Made by a program: the position numbers and the translations under genes
The notes under the pieces: model-generated
Told to the model about the DNA's origin: nothing
Databases searched by the model: none
Seen by the model: only the letters and a program-made list of their open reading frames with translations
Origin: an uncultured Lachnospiraceae bacterium
GTDB taxonomy: Bacteria; Bacillota; Clostridia; Lachnospirales; Lachnospiraceae
DNA length: 60,365 nt
Reading direction: 5' to 3'
Assembly (NCBI GenBank): GCA_910584785.1
Contig: CAJUDX010000014.1
Location: forward strand, 1-60,365
Shown here: positions 34,716 to 44,802 of the stretch, in pieces
Position numbering within the stretch: the stretch's first letter is position 1
Layout: the number at the start of each line of letters is the position of its first letter

Positions 34716-36317
34716 CTATCTGTCCCACTTGTCGCAGAGGGACATAATCTGATCGGTAAACTTGGCAAGGTCTTTATTTGCCCCGCCCTCATTATGATGG
34801 ATAACACGAAGCAGGCGCTCACCGGCGCTGAGCAGACGCATGTAAACAGAGGTAGCCTTCTTCTTCGGAACAGCTGCCTTAACCACAGGAATCCCTGCCG
34901 CCTCACGAATCCAGGTATTCTCTGCCAAATCAAAGATCGAGCCAGAGAACGGTGCGGAAGCTTCCAGCCCCATATCCTTCTTCAATCCTTCGGCAAAATA
35001 ATCACATACCGTATCCTGCCCATGCACCATAAACACATGATCCGGCTTATTCTTAAACGCGCCAATCCAGGCAAGAAGTCCGTCTCTGTCCGCATGCCCG
35101 CTGATACCGTCAATCAGTTCAATATGGGCAACCACATCAATCGACTCACCAAAAATCTTAACCTCTCTCGCGCCCTCCAGCAGACTGCGCCCAAGCGTTC
35201 CCTCGGCCTGATATCCGGCAAAGACCACCGAACATTCCTTCCGCCACAGATTATGTTTTAAATGATGGCGGATACGCCCCGCATCACACATGCCCGCCGC
35301 TGAAATAATTACTTTCGGTGTCATATCAAAGTTAATATTCTTAGATTCTTCACTTGTAATAGAAAGCTTCAGGCCCGGAAAACCAATCGGGTTAATCCCA
35401 TGCCGTACCAGCGCCTTTGTCTCTTCATCAAAACACTCCTGCATATTTTCTTTAAAGACCTGGGTAGCTTCCACTGCCAGAGGACTATCCACATAGACCT
35501 CAAAACCGTCATGCCCTGTCACCAGGCCCTCCGCCTTAATCTGACGGATAAAATACAAAAGTTCCTGGGTACGCCCCACCGCAAAAGCAGGGATTACCAC
35601 GTTTCCGCCGCGATCCAAGGTCTGCTGAATAATGTTAGCCAGCGCATCAGCATAATTTGACGCTTTCTTGTGATATCGGTCGCCGTACGTACATTCCATC
35701 ACCACGTAATCGGCTTCTTCGATGTACGTCGGATCGCAGATTAAAGGCTTATTGACATTGCCGATATCGCCGGAGAATACCAGTTTCTTCTCCACGTCCC
35801 CTTCCTTCGCCCAGATCTCAATCGAAGCCGACCCCAGTAAATGCCCGGCATCCGTAAAGCGCACCGTAATCTCATCATTCAGCTCCATCTGCGCGCCATA
35901 AGGGCAGGACTCAATCAGCTTAATTACTCCCAGCGCATCCTTCATCTCGTAAAGCGCCTGTGTCTCCTCCTTACCGGCTCTCCTGGCTTTACGATTCTTC
36001 CACTCAGCTTCCATCTCCTGAATATGCGCACTATCGCGGAGCATAATATCGCATAAATCTGCGGTAGCCTCGGTTGAGATCACTCTCCCCCGAAATCCCC
36101 GTGCATAAATATACGGAAGGTATCCTGCATGATCGATGTGCGCATGGGTTAACAGAACAAAATCAATCTCACTATAGCTGACCGGCGGCTCTACATTTTC
36201 ATAAAGATTCTGCCCCTGCTTCATCCCACAGTCAACAAAAAGCTTCGTTTCTCCAACTTCCAGATAATGACAACTCCCCGTTACCTCATGATCTGCCCCA
36301 ATAAATTCCAGTTTCAT
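34716..36317 (-). CDS. MBL-fold/beta-CASP RNA-processing-type hydrolase
   Basis: The chosen ATG follows AGGAGGAATTAC and gives 533 residues. The metallo-beta-lactamase core has THAHIDHAGYLP (HxHxDH) and DAGHLLGSASIE, then the beta-CASP cap and the RNA-specificity motif VIISAAGMCDAGRIRHHLKH. The last ~90 residues form a helical extension. The family resembles CPSF-73-type and bacterial YsH1-like nucleases; the bacterial role is not well defined. Confidence 0.9.
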   Translation of the reverse strand: MKLEFIGADHEVTGSCHYLEVGETKLFVDCGMKQGQNLYENVEPPVSYSEIDFVLLTHAHIDHAGYLPYIYARGFRGRVISTEATADLCDIMLRDSAHIQEMEAEWKNRKARRAGKEETQALYEMKDALGVIKLIESCPYGAQMELNDEITVRFTDAGHLLGSASIEIWAKEGDVEKKLVFSGDIGNVNKPLICDPTYIEEADYVVMECTYGDRYHKKASNYADALANIIQQTLDRGGNVVIPAFAVGRTQELLYFIRQIKAEGLVTGHDGFEVYVDSPLAVEATQVFKENMQECFDEETKALVRHGINPIGFPGLKLSITSEESKNINFDMTPKVIISAAGMCDAGRIRHHLKHNLWRKECSVVFAGYQAEGTLGRSLLEGAREVKIFGESIDVVAHIELIDGISGHADRDGLLAWIGAFKNKPDHVFMVHGQDTVCDYFAEGLKKDMGLEASAPFSGSIFDLAENTWIREAAGIPVVKAAVPKKKATSVYMRLLSAGERLLRVIHHNEGGANKDLAKFTDQIMSLCDKWDR

Positions 36318-36462
36318 GTAATTCCTCCTGTTCTTTTGTTTTTTATTTCCGAACACCTATCTATTTTCAGTATAGCATAAAATCGCCCATTAGGGAAGGA
36401 AAAACCACAAAGCCAAACTTAAATTACACCGAAAAAACCAGTGCACTAATTTAAACCATCAA

Positions 36463-37938
36463 CTAAATAATAATACAAATCATCCCGCCGCTGCTGTCAT
36501 TAATAATCTTCTGCATCGTATCCTGAAGTTTAATCTGACTCTCGTCGGTCAGCTGGGAAATCTTTGCCTGAATCCCATCTCCAACAATCTGTTCGATGGA
36601 TTTTCCAAAAATATTGGCATCCCAAACCCCGTCAGGATTTTCCCTGCTGCTCTCCTTAATATAAGAGATCAAATCCTGTGCCTGCTGCTCACTTCCTACA
36701 ATCGGGGCAATTTCCGTCTGAATTTGTGCACGCAGCATATGAATTGATGGTGCTTCCGCCTTAATCTTCACCCCATACTTATTCCCATGGCGAATCACCT
36801 GCGGTTCATCCAAAAGAATCTCCGACCGCTCCGGCATCACAGCCCCATACCCCTTAATCCTCACCTGACTAATTGCATTTAAGACCTTTTCATACTCTTT
36901 CTGCATCCGTGACAAGCGCTCTAGCGTCTGCATCAGCTGATACTCCCCTTCAATGGGAAGCCCTGTCACATCGCTGATAATCTGGTAATAGCAGTTATCA
37001 TCCATGACCACATGCATAGAAACGCAGCCGTTCGCCAGATTCATTCGATCCAGACGAATCTCTTCCATAAACTCTGCCTTAAGCCCCTCGCTCCCTGCCG
37101 CAACATCCTTCATCTGATTCACCGAGGAAAGCACCTGCTTTGCTGCCTCAATCACCTGTGCCTTAACCGGATGGTCCGCCGGGAGAATTTCCAGCCACTT
37201 TGGAATTGAAAAATCCAGCCGAATCACGGGAAATTCCTTTAACACCTTTTCCAGCATATGGTAAATATCTTCTCGCTTTAACTGCTCACAATTCACCGGC
37301 ATTACCGTAACTCCATACTCCTCTTCCATCGCATCTGCCAGGGCAATGGTTTCCTCCGAAAACGGCCTTACAGAATTTAATAATACAATAAAGGGCTTAT
37401 GCAAAGCTTTCAGCTCTTCAATCGCCGTCCGCTCCGCTTCTATGTAACTGGGCCGTTTTAAATCCCCAAACGACCCATCACAGGTGACAACAACACCAAT
37501 CGTCGAATGGTCGGTAATAACCTTCTGCGTCCCGATTTCCGCTGCCTTGGTAAACGGAATCTCTGTATCAAACCAGGGGGTTTTCACCATACGTTCTGCA
37601 TCATTTTCAATATGTCCTGCCGCCCCTTCTACCATAAATCCCACACAGTCTATCATGCGAATTTTCACCGAAATTCCATCGCCAAGCTGAATCTGGGCCG
37701 CCTCTTTAGGAATGAACTTCGGTTCTGTGGTCATTACCGTCTTTCCCGCGGCACTCTGCGGCAGCTCATCCCGGCTCAGTTTCCTGTCTGCCTCATTTTC
37801 CATAGAGGGAAGAACCAAAAGTTCCATAAAACGTTTAATAAAGGTAGACTTTCCCGTCCTCACCGGGCCTACCACACCAAGGTAAATTTCTCCTTTTGTG
37901 CGGGCTTCCATATCCTTGTATACATGAAAATTGTCCAT
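36463..37938 (-). CDS. spoIVA: Stage IV sporulation protein A
   Basis: The 491-residue protein matches SpoIVA in length and motifs. It has the ATPase P-loop GPVRTGKSTFIKRFMELLVLP near residue 25, VMTTEPKFIP, MIDCVGFMVEGAAGH, and the C-terminal tail ending in GGMICIII that inserts at the forespore membrane. It polymerises around the forespore to base the spore coat. This is the clearest proof of a spore former in the window. Confidence 0.97.
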   Translation of the reverse strand: MDNFHVYKDMEARTKGEIYLGVVGPVRTGKSTFIKRFMELLVLPSMENEADRKLSRDELPQSAAGKTVMTTEPKFIPKEAAQIQLGDGISVKIRMIDCVGFMVEGAAGHIENDAERMVKTPWFDTEIPFTKAAEIGTQKVITDHSTIGVVVTCDGSFGDLKRPSYIEAERTAIEELKALHKPFIVLLNSVRPFSEETIALADAMEEEYGVTVMPVNCEQLKREDIYHMLEKVLKEFPVIRLDFSIPKWLEILPADHPVKAQVIEAAKQVLSSVNQMKDVAAGSEGLKAEFMEEIRLDRMNLANGCVSMHVVMDDNCYYQIISDVTGLPIEGEYQLMQTLERLSRMQKEYEKVLNAISQVRIKGYGAVMPERSEILLDEPQVIRHGNKYGVKIKAEAPSIHMLRAQIQTEIAPIVGSEQQAQDLISYIKESSRENPDGVWDANIFGKSIEQIVGDGIQAKISQLTDESQIKLQDTMQKIINDSSGGMICIII

Positions 37939-37965
37939 AAAAATACCCCCTTGCTATGCTGATAT

Positions 37966-37994
37966 AGTATATGCGGGACGGGAAAAATCTATAC
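37966..37994 (-). promoter_or_regulatory. Possible sigma-E promoter of spoIVA
   Basis: GTATAGA and CATATACT, with a spacer of about 14 bases, lie roughly 30 bases before spoIVA. They partly fit the sigma-E consensus, as expected for this gene. Confidence 0.35.
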
Positions 37995-38015
37995 CTTAGA
38001 TAGGAATGGCAGCAC

Positions 38016-38067
38016 AAAAATAATGACCCTATTGATAAACCGCATTTTATCAATAAAGTCATCATTG
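38016..38067 (-). terminator. Terminator of the liv operon
   Basis: A stem of ATTGATAAA and TTTATCAAT around CCGCAT is extended by GTCATT/AATGA pairing, and on the minus strand ends in ATTTTT. It lies about 90 bases after livF. Confidence 0.7.
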
Positions 38068-38157
38068 TTATTAGCCTATATAACGGTTAGCCCACTATGG
38101 GCGTGAATATATCCGTCAAGGAATCTTACTTAAAGCTTCCCCAGGCAGAAAGCCTCA

Positions 38158-38868
38158 TCACTCACTTAAATACGCCTTCTTCACCGAATCGTCATTCATC
38201 AATTCCTTCGCATCCCCTGATAACACAATGCTCCCCGTCTCCAGCACATATGCCCGGTTAGCAATCGACAGTGCCTTTTTCGCATTCTGCTCCACCAAAA
38301 GCACCGTTGTCCCATCCTTATTAATGCTCTGGATAATATCAAAAATCTCATTTACATAAATCGGCGAAAGCCCCATCGAAGGCTCATCCATAACAATCAG
38401 CTTAGGGTGACTCATCAATGCCCTTCCCATCGCCAGCATCTGCTGCTCCCCGCCGGAGAGGGTTCCTGCAGGCTGATTTTTCCTTTCTTCAAGCCTAGGA
38501 AACCGGACATATATTTTCTTCAAAGTCTCTTCCAGTTCATTCTTATCACTGCGCGAATAGGCTCCAAGCTTTAAGTTTTGCAGCACAGAAAGCTGTGCAA
38601 ATACCCTTCGCCCCTCCGGCACATGAGCTACTCCCATGGAGACCAGTTTATGACCAGGAAGCCTGGTAATCTCCTTACCATCATAAACAATTTTCCCTGC
38701 TTTGGAAGGAATTAACCCGGTAATTGTCTGTAAGGTTGTCGTTTTTCCTGCGCCGTTTGCGCCAATCAGCGCGATAATCTCTCCCTGGTTAACATCAAAG
38801 GAGATTCCCTTAATTGCCTGGATAACACCGTAAAAAACCTCCAGGCCGGTAACTTCAAGCAATGCCAT
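38158..38868 (-). CDS. livF: Branched-chain amino acid ABC transporter ATPase LivF
   Basis: The 236-residue ATPase has Walker A GANGAGKTT, signature LSGGEQQMLAMGRAL and Walker B LIVMDEPSMGLSP. Together with LivG it powers import of leucine, isoleucine and valine (or related amino acids). It is the last gene of livKHMGF, 14 bases after livG. Confidence 0.95.
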   Translation of the reverse strand: MALLEVTGLEVFYGVIQAIKGISFDVNQGEIIALIGANGAGKTTTLQTITGLIPSKAGKIVYDGKEITRLPGHKLVSMGVAHVPEGRRVFAQLSVLQNLKLGAYSRSDKNELEETLKKIYVRFPRLEERKNQPAGTLSGGEQQMLAMGRALMSHPKLIVMDEPSMGLSPIYVNEIFDIIQSINKDGTTVLLVEQNAKKALSIANRAYVLETGSIVLSGDAKELMNDDSVKKAYLSE

Positions 38869-38882
38869 CGTTTATTCTCCTC

Positions 38883-39641
38883 CTATTCTCCCAGATAGGC
38901 CGTAATTACCTGCGGATCGTTTAATACGTCGGCAGTTTCGCCCTGGGTCAGCACCTGACCAAAGTTTAAGACCGTCAAACGCTCACAGATACCGGATACC
39001 AGCTTCATATCGTGCTCAATCAGCAGAATGGTCATATCAAAGTTATCCCGAACAAAACGAATGGTATCCATCAGCTCCTTGGTTTCATTGGGGTTCATAC
39101 CGGCGGCTGGCTCGTCTAAAAGAAGAAGCTTGGGTTTAGTCGCCAGCGCACGGGCAATCTCTAACTTTCTCTGTTTTCCGTAGGGGAGGTTGGAGGCGGT
39201 GTAATCGGCCTCTTTGTCCAGGTCAAATACCTTTAACAAATCCAGCGCCCTCTGGTCCATCTCTTTTTCCACCTTAAAATACCGGGGAAGGCGAAGAATA
39301 CCTTCCAGGGTGGAATAGGGGTGATGGTTGTGCAGCCCGGCCTTAACATTGTCCAGTACAGAAAGTTCTTTAAATAGACGAATATTTTGGAAGGTACGTG
39401 CAATACCGGTTTGATTGATGTCAATGGTCTTTTTTCCGGTGATATTGACACCGTCTAAGAGGATGCTGCCGGTATCTGGTTGATAAACACCAGTCAGAAG
39501 ATTAAAGACGGTGGTTTTTCCTGCGCCGTTTGGGCCAATCAATCCGTAGAGCTGGCCTTTCTCTATGGTAATTTGAAAATCATTTACTGCTTTTAAGCCC
39601 CCAAAGGAGATACTTAAATTCTTTACTTCCAACATAGCCAT
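38883..39641 (-). CDS. livG: Branched-chain amino acid ABC transporter ATPase LivG
   Basis: The 252-residue ATPase has Walker A GPNGAGKTTVFN and Walker B LLLLDEPAAGMNP. Its signature is the variant LPYGKQRKLEIARAL typical of LivG. It begins directly after the livM stop (TAA-ATG) with AGGAGG well placed. Confidence 0.95.
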   Translation of the reverse strand: MAMLEVKNLSISFGGLKAVNDFQITIEKGQLYGLIGPNGAGKTTVFNLLTGVYQPDTGSILLDGVNITGKKTIDINQTGIARTFQNIRLFKELSVLDNVKAGLHNHHPYSTLEGILRLPRYFKVEKEMDQRALDLLKVFDLDKEADYTASNLPYGKQRKLEIARALATKPKLLLLDEPAAGMNPNETKELMDTIRFVRDNFDMTILLIEHDMKLVSGICERLTVLNFGQVLTQGETADVLNDPQVITAYLGE

Positions 39642-40721
39642 TTAAGCGGCCTCCTTTCGGTTTTTCTTTTTCATGTGGTCGAACAGCCTTTCCCTCATCT
39701 CAATCGCCTTTGGTGCAGAGTTAAAAAGCATCATGACAATCAGGACAATGGCATAAATCAACATACGGTAATTATTTAATCCGCGGAGAAGTTCCGGCAG
39801 AGCAGTTAAGAGCACAGCGGCAATCATGGAACCGCGGATGTTTCCAATTCCTCCCAAAACCACAAATACCAAAATCATAATCGACATGTTGTAGCCGAAA
39901 TTCTTTGGCGTGGCGGCAAGGCTGGATAAGTTATGGGCATAAAGCACGCCGGCTACTCCGGCAAGGGAGGCGGAAATGCTGAAAGCCAAAAGCTTATACT
40001 TTGTAATATGAATACCGACAGACTCGGCGGCAATCCGGTTATCGCGGATAGCCATAATAGCCCGGCCTGTGCGGGAATGAATCAAATTCAGGACGATAAT
40101 CAGGGTAAGGAGAACCAACAGAATACCGATGGTAAAGTTTGATGCCTTGGGTGTTCCGGTAATGCCCTGTGCACCCTTGATAATCACTTCACCTTCCGGG
40201 CCCATATTTAATGAGGCGACATCCTTCATCGAGAAATGAAAGCCGTTAGCATCCTTTCCCACATAAAATACATTAATTAAATTCTTAATAATTTCCCCAA
40301 AAGCCAGGGTGACAATCGCCAGATAATCCCCCTTTAAACGAAGCACAGGAATCCCAATCAGAAAGCCGAAAAGTGCTGCAACTGCCGCACCTACAAGGAG
40401 GGCAATGCCAAAACGGACGTTGACACTGGGAATGGCGTCTGCCATCGCTTTGGTGAAAAATGCGCCGGAAAATGCACCCACGCACATAAATCCGGCATGG
40501 CCCAGGCTGAGTTCGCCCAGGATACCAACGGTTAAATTTAACGAAACCGCCAGAATAACATACGTACAAATGGGGACCAGAAGCCCCTTAAATAAACTGG
40601 TCATCTGCCCTGTCCTGCTCCAAATCTGGATAAACACCCAAAAAGCAAGGACAATCGCATAGGTAATACTGTTTTGAAGGGTTACTCTACTCTTCGCACT
40701 TTTTATTTTCATCCTCCGCAC
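39642..40721 (-). CDS. livM: Branched-chain amino acid ABC transporter permease LivM
   Basis: The 359-residue permease has about nine membrane segments. It carries the LivM motifs LGHAGFMCVGAFSGAFF and the coupling-helix region AIRDNRIAAESVGIHITKYKLLAF. Translation starts at GTG directly after the livH stop, or at ATG three codons later. Confidence 0.94.
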   Translation of the reverse strand: MRRMKIKSAKSRVTLQNSITYAIVLAFWVFIQIWSRTGQMTSLFKGLLVPICTYVILAVSLNLTVGILGELSLGHAGFMCVGAFSGAFFTKAMADAIPSVNVRFGIALLVGAAVAALFGFLIGIPVLRLKGDYLAIVTLAFGEIIKNLINVFYVGKDANGFHFSMKDVASLNMGPEGEVIIKGAQGITGTPKASNFTIGILLVLLTLIIVLNLIHSRTGRAIMAIRDNRIAAESVGIHITKYKLLAFSISASLAGVAGVLYAHNLSSLAATPKNFGYNMSIMILVFVVLGGIGNIRGSMIAAVLLTALPELLRGLNNYRMLIYAIVLIVMMLFNSAPKAIEMRERLFDHMKKKNRKEAA

Positions 40722-41603
40722 CTACACTTTCTCATGAATCTGCTTGCCTAATATTCCCGTGGGACGCACCAAAAGCACGATAATCAGCACAGAAAACACA
40801 ATGGCATCTGAAAGCTGGGAGGAGATATAGGCTTTTGACAAATTCTCAATCACACCCAAAATAATACCGCCAAGCATGGCCCCCGGAATAGAACCAATAC
40901 CGCCGAATACCGCGGCAACGAAGGCCTTAATTCCCGGCATGGAGCCTGTGTAGGGGGTAAGCGAGGGATAGGCGGAGCAAAGCAATACACCAGCTAAAGC
41001 AGCCAGGGCCGAACCAATGGCAAAGGTCACCGCAATTGTCCGGTTGACATCAATGCCCATCAGCGTTGCTGCACCCTTATCCTCAGAAACTGCCAGCATG
41101 GCCTGCCCGATTTTTGTCTTATTAATAAAGGTCGTCAATACAACCATAATCACAATACTTGAAATAATCGTAACCATGGTAACACCCGATATGGAAAGCT
41201 GACCGTCAGCCAGCTTTAAGGCCGGGACAGTGACCACAGAGGTAAACTGCTTGGAATTAGAACCGAAAATCAGCAGGGCTACATTCTGAAGAAGGTAGCT
41301 TACGCCGATTGCCGTAATCAAGACGGCAAGAGGGGATGTACCGCGCAGAGGCTTATAAGCAACCCGCTCAATGGTCACACCCAGCACCGTACATACAACA
41401 ACCGCAGCTAAGATACCGACGATCGGATTCCCTCCCATGGTACTGACCACCGTAAAGGTCGTAAATGCACCCACCATAATAATATCCCCGTGGGCAAAGT
41501 TCAGCATCTTTGCAATTCCGTAAACCATGGTATATCCCAGGGCAATGATGGCATAGATACTGCCAAGGCTGATTCCATTAATCAAGTAAGACAGGAAACT
41601 CAT
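40722..41603 (-). CDS. livH: Branched-chain amino acid ABC transporter permease LivH
   Basis: The 293-residue permease has GSIYAIIALGYTMVYGIAKM at the N-terminus, the LNFAHGDI motif, and AVSEDKGAATLMGIDVNRTI as the coupling loop. It pairs with LivM in the membrane. Confidence 0.94.
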   Translation of the reverse strand: MSFLSYLINGISLGSIYAIIALGYTMVYGIAKMLNFAHGDIIMVGAFTTFTVVSTMGGNPIVGILAAVVVCTVLGVTIERVAYKPLRGTSPLAVLITAIGVSYLLQNVALLIFGSNSKQFTSVVTVPALKLADGQLSISGVTMVTIISSIVIMVVLTTFINKTKIGQAMLAVSEDKGAATLMGIDVNRTIAVTFAIGSALAALAGVLLCSAYPSLTPYTGSMPGIKAFVAAVFGGIGSIPGAMLGGIILGVIENLSKAYISSQLSDAIVFSVLIIVLLVRPTGILGKQIHEKV

Positions 41604-41707
41604 AAATACACCCCTTTATTTTTGTACTTTTCCAAACACTGCTTTACAAAACAGAGGGCTGTCCAGCGGACACCCCTCCGTAAGAGTGCTTGTTTGTTTT
41701 TTAACCG

Positions 41708-42940
41708 TTACTGCATTTCATATTTTCCGCCGACGATCTTAACTGCCTTTGGATCTTTATTCGGCTCACCTGCCTCATTCCAGGTGGTGCCTGTGCCCGT
41801 TAATCCATCAATCGAAATCTGCGTCATCGCCGGGACCATGGCGTCACAGATAGAAGAATAATCCATATCCGGGGTAACACCTGCCTGCTTTGCTGCCTCA
41901 GCAACGGCATAAACCGCATCATAAGCATCAGCGGCAAACTGGTTTGGTGTCTCGCCGTAGGCTTCTACATACTTGCTGGTAAAATCCTTAGCATCATCGG
42001 CATCCGCGGCAAATGGGGTAAGCAGCATAACGCCCTCAGCTAACGAAGTATCAAAGTTTTCTACGGAAAGGATGCCGTCCATACCGTCTACGCCAAAAAA
42101 GATTGGTGCAAATTCCTTATCTGCAGCCTGCTTTAAGATAATAGAAGCTTCCTGGTAATAAATTGGTAAGAATACCAGTTCAGCGCCGGCTTCTTTTGCC
42201 TTATCCAGCTGTACGGAGAAATCCGTCTTATTATCTGCGGTAAACGCTTCGCTTGCTACAATCTCTATCCCCTGTCCTGCGGCTTCAGATACAAAGGTTT
42301 CACGGATACCGTCCGAATAAACGCTGGAACTGTCATAAATAATTGCAACCTTGGTTGCCATCTTATTCTCGCCGATGTACTTCGCCGAAGCAGTTCCCTG
42401 ATCCGGGTCAGAGAAGCATACACGGAATGCATTTGGATTCTGCACACACTCAACCGCAGAACCGGATGGCGTAATCTGGAACATATTGTCGTTTGCTGTC
42501 TCTGCAGCTACGGCAATACAAGCACCGGAAGTTGTGGTTCCGACTAACATCTGCATACCCCAGTCCTTTAAGGTATTATACGCATTTACACTCTTTTCCG
42601 GGTCAGCTTCATCATCCTGAGCATTAAGTTCAATCGTGGCGCCATTAATACCGCCTGCTGCATTAATCTCCTCCGCTGCAATCTCAGCACCGTGCTGTAC
42701 AGCCAGACCATAAGCTGCTGCATCGCCGGTAAGCGGCCCAATCACACCAATCTTAATGCTGCCGCCCTCTGCACTTGGAGCCGCTTCGCTCTGCTCGGCA
42801 CCATCCTGCGCCTCTGCTGCCGTCGTCTCCCCGCCAGCTGCTGTCGTTGCAGCATCGGTTGCCGGAGCATCCGCACCGCCGCATGCAGTCAAAGAAGCTG
42901 CCATTACTGCAGCCAAACCAAGACTAACCACTTTCTTCAT
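41708..42940 (-). CDS. livK: Branched-chain amino acid ABC transporter binding lipoprotein
   Basis: The 410-residue protein has a signal peptide with lipobox LTACGG (Cys20), an Ala/Thr/Glu-rich linker (residues ~22-60), and a type I periplasmic-binding fold (IKIGVIGPLTGDAAAYG, GGINGATIELN, FAADAYDAVYA). It captures the amino acid outside the cell for LivHM. It heads the operon, with AGGAGG before the start. Confidence 0.94.
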   Translation of the reverse strand: MKKVVSLGLAAVMAASLTACGGADAPATDAATTAAGGETTAAEAQDGAEQSEAAPSAEGGSIKIGVIGPLTGDAAAYGLAVQHGAEIAAEEINAAGGINGATIELNAQDDEADPEKSVNAYNTLKDWGMQMLVGTTTSGACIAVAAETANDNMFQITPSGSAVECVQNPNAFRVCFSDPDQGTASAKYIGENKMATKVAIIYDSSSVYSDGIRETFVSEAAGQGIEIVASEAFTADNKTDFSVQLDKAKEAGAELVFLPIYYQEASIILKQAADKEFAPIFFGVDGMDGILSVENFDTSLAEGVMLLTPFAADADDAKDFTSKYVEAYGETPNQFAADAYDAVYAVAEAAKQAGVTPDMDYSSICDAMVPAMTQISIDGLTGTGTTWNEAGEPNKDPKAVKIVGGKYEMQ

Positions 42941-43061
42941 AATTAGTTCCTCCTCTTTTTGCTGTCCGCAATTTTGCCCTATGTCCCGCCTGGCAGCCCT
43001 GAACAGCTATCCTTGACGCTGTCCGGCTTATTTCCAGGCCTTCTGCCATAAAGCTTCCCTA

Positions 43062-43090
43062 ATTATAGTTTTTTGGCGGAAAATTGTCAA
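43062..43090 (-). promoter_or_regulatory. Consensus promoter of the liv operon
   Basis: TTGACA, a 17-base spacer and TATAAT match the sigma-A consensus at every position. A leader of about 115 bases follows before livK. No T-box or riboswitch motif was recognised in it. Confidence 0.85.
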
Positions 43091-43131
43091 CTATTTTTCT
43101 GCCGCCCAGCTATGCCAAAAATTTATGTGAG

Positions 43132-44145
43132 CTATTCTTCCTCCCACAGCAAATCCGAAGCCTCTTTCCGTTTATCCCTGAGCATCAGCTCATTTACTGC
43201 CTCCCTTGGATTCTTTCCCTCAAACAGTACAGCATTTACCTGCTGAATAATCGGCATGGACTGTCCGTATTTTTGGGCCAGGGCCAGGGCGGCTTTTGCC
43301 GAATACACACCCTCGACTACCATTTGCACCTCATCCATGGCTTCCTTCATACTCTTTCCCTGTCCAATCAAGATCCCTGCCCTGCGGTTGCGGCTGTGCA
43401 TACTGGCACAGGTGACAATCAAATCCCCAATTCCCGTCAGGCCGCTGAAGGTCTTGACATTTCCTCCCATCGCCATCCCCAGCCGGGCAATTTCCGCAAT
43501 CCCACGGGTAATCAGGGCAGCCTTGGCATTATCCCCATAGCCAAGCCCGTCCGCAATTCCCGCCGCTAAGGCAATCACATTTTTCAATGCGCTCCCCAGT
43601 TCAATCCCCAACACATCCGGGCTGGTGTAAACGCGAAAAACCTCGTTCATAAAAATATCCTGGATAAACTCCGCGGTTTTTCTTGTCCCTGCCCCGGCTA
43701 CGCAGGTAGTGGGAAGGCCGCGACTGACCTCTTCCGCATGGCTTGGCCCTGACAGCACTGCCACATCCGCCATGGGAAGTTCCTCTCCGATCACCTGTGC
43801 CAGCGTTTTTAAGGTCGTCTCCTCGATTCCTTTAGCCACATTGACCACAATCTGCCCCTTCCGGCACCACGGACGCATCCTGGCTGCCGTCTGGCGCACA
43901 TAAACCGAGGGAACCGCCATCACCAGAAGATCCTTCTCTGCCATTGCTTCCTCAAGATTTCCTGTCACGATCATTTCTTTTGAAAGCTCAATTCCCGGAA
44001 GATTCGGATGAATACGGCTATGGGACAATGTCCTGACCTCATCTTCCACCGCCGACCACAGCGTAACTGAATACCCCTTTGCCTGTAAAAGTATCCCCAG
44101 CGCTGTCCCCCATGTACCTGAACCAATTACACTTATCCTTATCAT
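43132..44145 (-). CDS. gpsA: Glycerol-3-phosphate dehydrogenase [NAD(P)+]
   Basis: From MIRISVIGSGTWGTALG the protein has 337 residues. The longer open frame starts inside plsY, whereas this ATG follows GAGGG and lies seven bases after the plsY stop. The NAD-binding GSGTWG loop, KGIEETTL, LSGPSHAEE and KNVIALAAGIADGLGYGDN are diagnostic. It makes sn-glycerol-3-phosphate for phospholipids, working with PlsY. Confidence 0.95.
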   Translation of the reverse strand: MIRISVIGSGTWGTALGILLQAKGYSVTLWSAVEDEVRTLSHSRIHPNLPGIELSKEMIVTGNLEEAMAEKDLLVMAVPSVYVRQTAARMRPWCRKGQIVVNVAKGIEETTLKTLAQVIGEELPMADVAVLSGPSHAEEVSRGLPTTCVAGAGTRKTAEFIQDIFMNEVFRVYTSPDVLGIELGSALKNVIALAAGIADGLGYGDNAKAALITRGIAEIARLGMAMGGNVKTFSGLTGIGDLIVTCASMHSRNRRAGILIGQGKSMKEAMDEVQMVVEGVYSAKAALALAQKYGQSMPIIQQVNAVLFEGKNPREAVNELMLRDKRKEASDLLWEEE

Positions 44146-44152
44146 CGCACCC

Positions 44153-44797
44153 TCACTTTTTTCCCCATAATTTATTTTCATTGCCTGCTATCAACCGCTT
44201 AATATTTGCCCGGTGCCTCCAGATCGCCATCGCAGAAACCGCACCTGCCACCGCACAAAATTCTGCGGCAACAGCCTGCGAAGAAAGCTGATATACCCCG
44301 GTAAAGGAAAAATAGACATTAACTACAAAAAATACAACCGCCACCAATATCGATCCCAGGGAAACATAGCGTGTTGTGAGCACCGCGCCCATAAACAGCA
44401 CCAGACAAATCAGGGTAAGCCGCCAATCCAAACTTGCCAGAACGCCCGCCGTAGCAGCAATCCCCTTTCCTCCCTTAAAATGCATATAAAACGGAAAATT
44501 ATGTCCCAAAATCACGCCGAATCCAAGGTAAAGCACAAGTAAATAGGCCTCACCTGCCAGTTCTGCCCGGCTTAAACAAAACATCCGAACCAAAAAACAG
44601 GGAATCAGCGCTTTAAAGGCATCGCCGATAAATACTACCAGCCCTGCCTTCTTTCCCAGCACCCTGAGGGCATTCGTCGTTCCTGAATTTCCGCTTCCGT
44701 ACTGGCGAATATCTATCCCGTGAAGCTTTCCATAAATATACCCTGTCTGCAATAAACCGCACACATAACCGATAACCAGACAAATCACACGTTCCAT
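44153..44797 (-). CDS. plsY: Glycerol-3-phosphate acyltransferase PlsY
   Basis: The 214-residue membrane protein has the PlsY motifs DIRQYGSGNSGTTNALRVLG, HNFPFYMHFKGGKGIAATAGV and the C-terminal WRHRANIKRLIAGNENK. It acylates glycerol-3-phosphate from acyl-phosphate, the first step in phospholipid synthesis. It sits between der and gpsA. Confidence 0.95.
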   Translation of the reverse strand: MERVICLVIGYVCGLLQTGYIYGKLHGIDIRQYGSGNSGTTNALRVLGKKAGLVVFIGDAFKALIPCFLVRMFCLSRAELAGEAYLLVLYLGFGVILGHNFPFYMHFKGGKGIAATAGVLASLDWRLTLICLVLFMGAVLTTRYVSLGSILVAVVFFVVNVYFSFTGVYQLSSQAVAAEFCAVAGAVSAMAIWRHRANIKRLIAGNENKLWGKK

Positions 44798-44802
44798 ACC
44801 CT

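Noticed and set aside
42941..43061. T-box or riboswitch in the liv operon leader
   Set aside because: The T-box sequence (GGGTGGNACCGCG) and a competing terminator are absent; only weak hairpins are seen.
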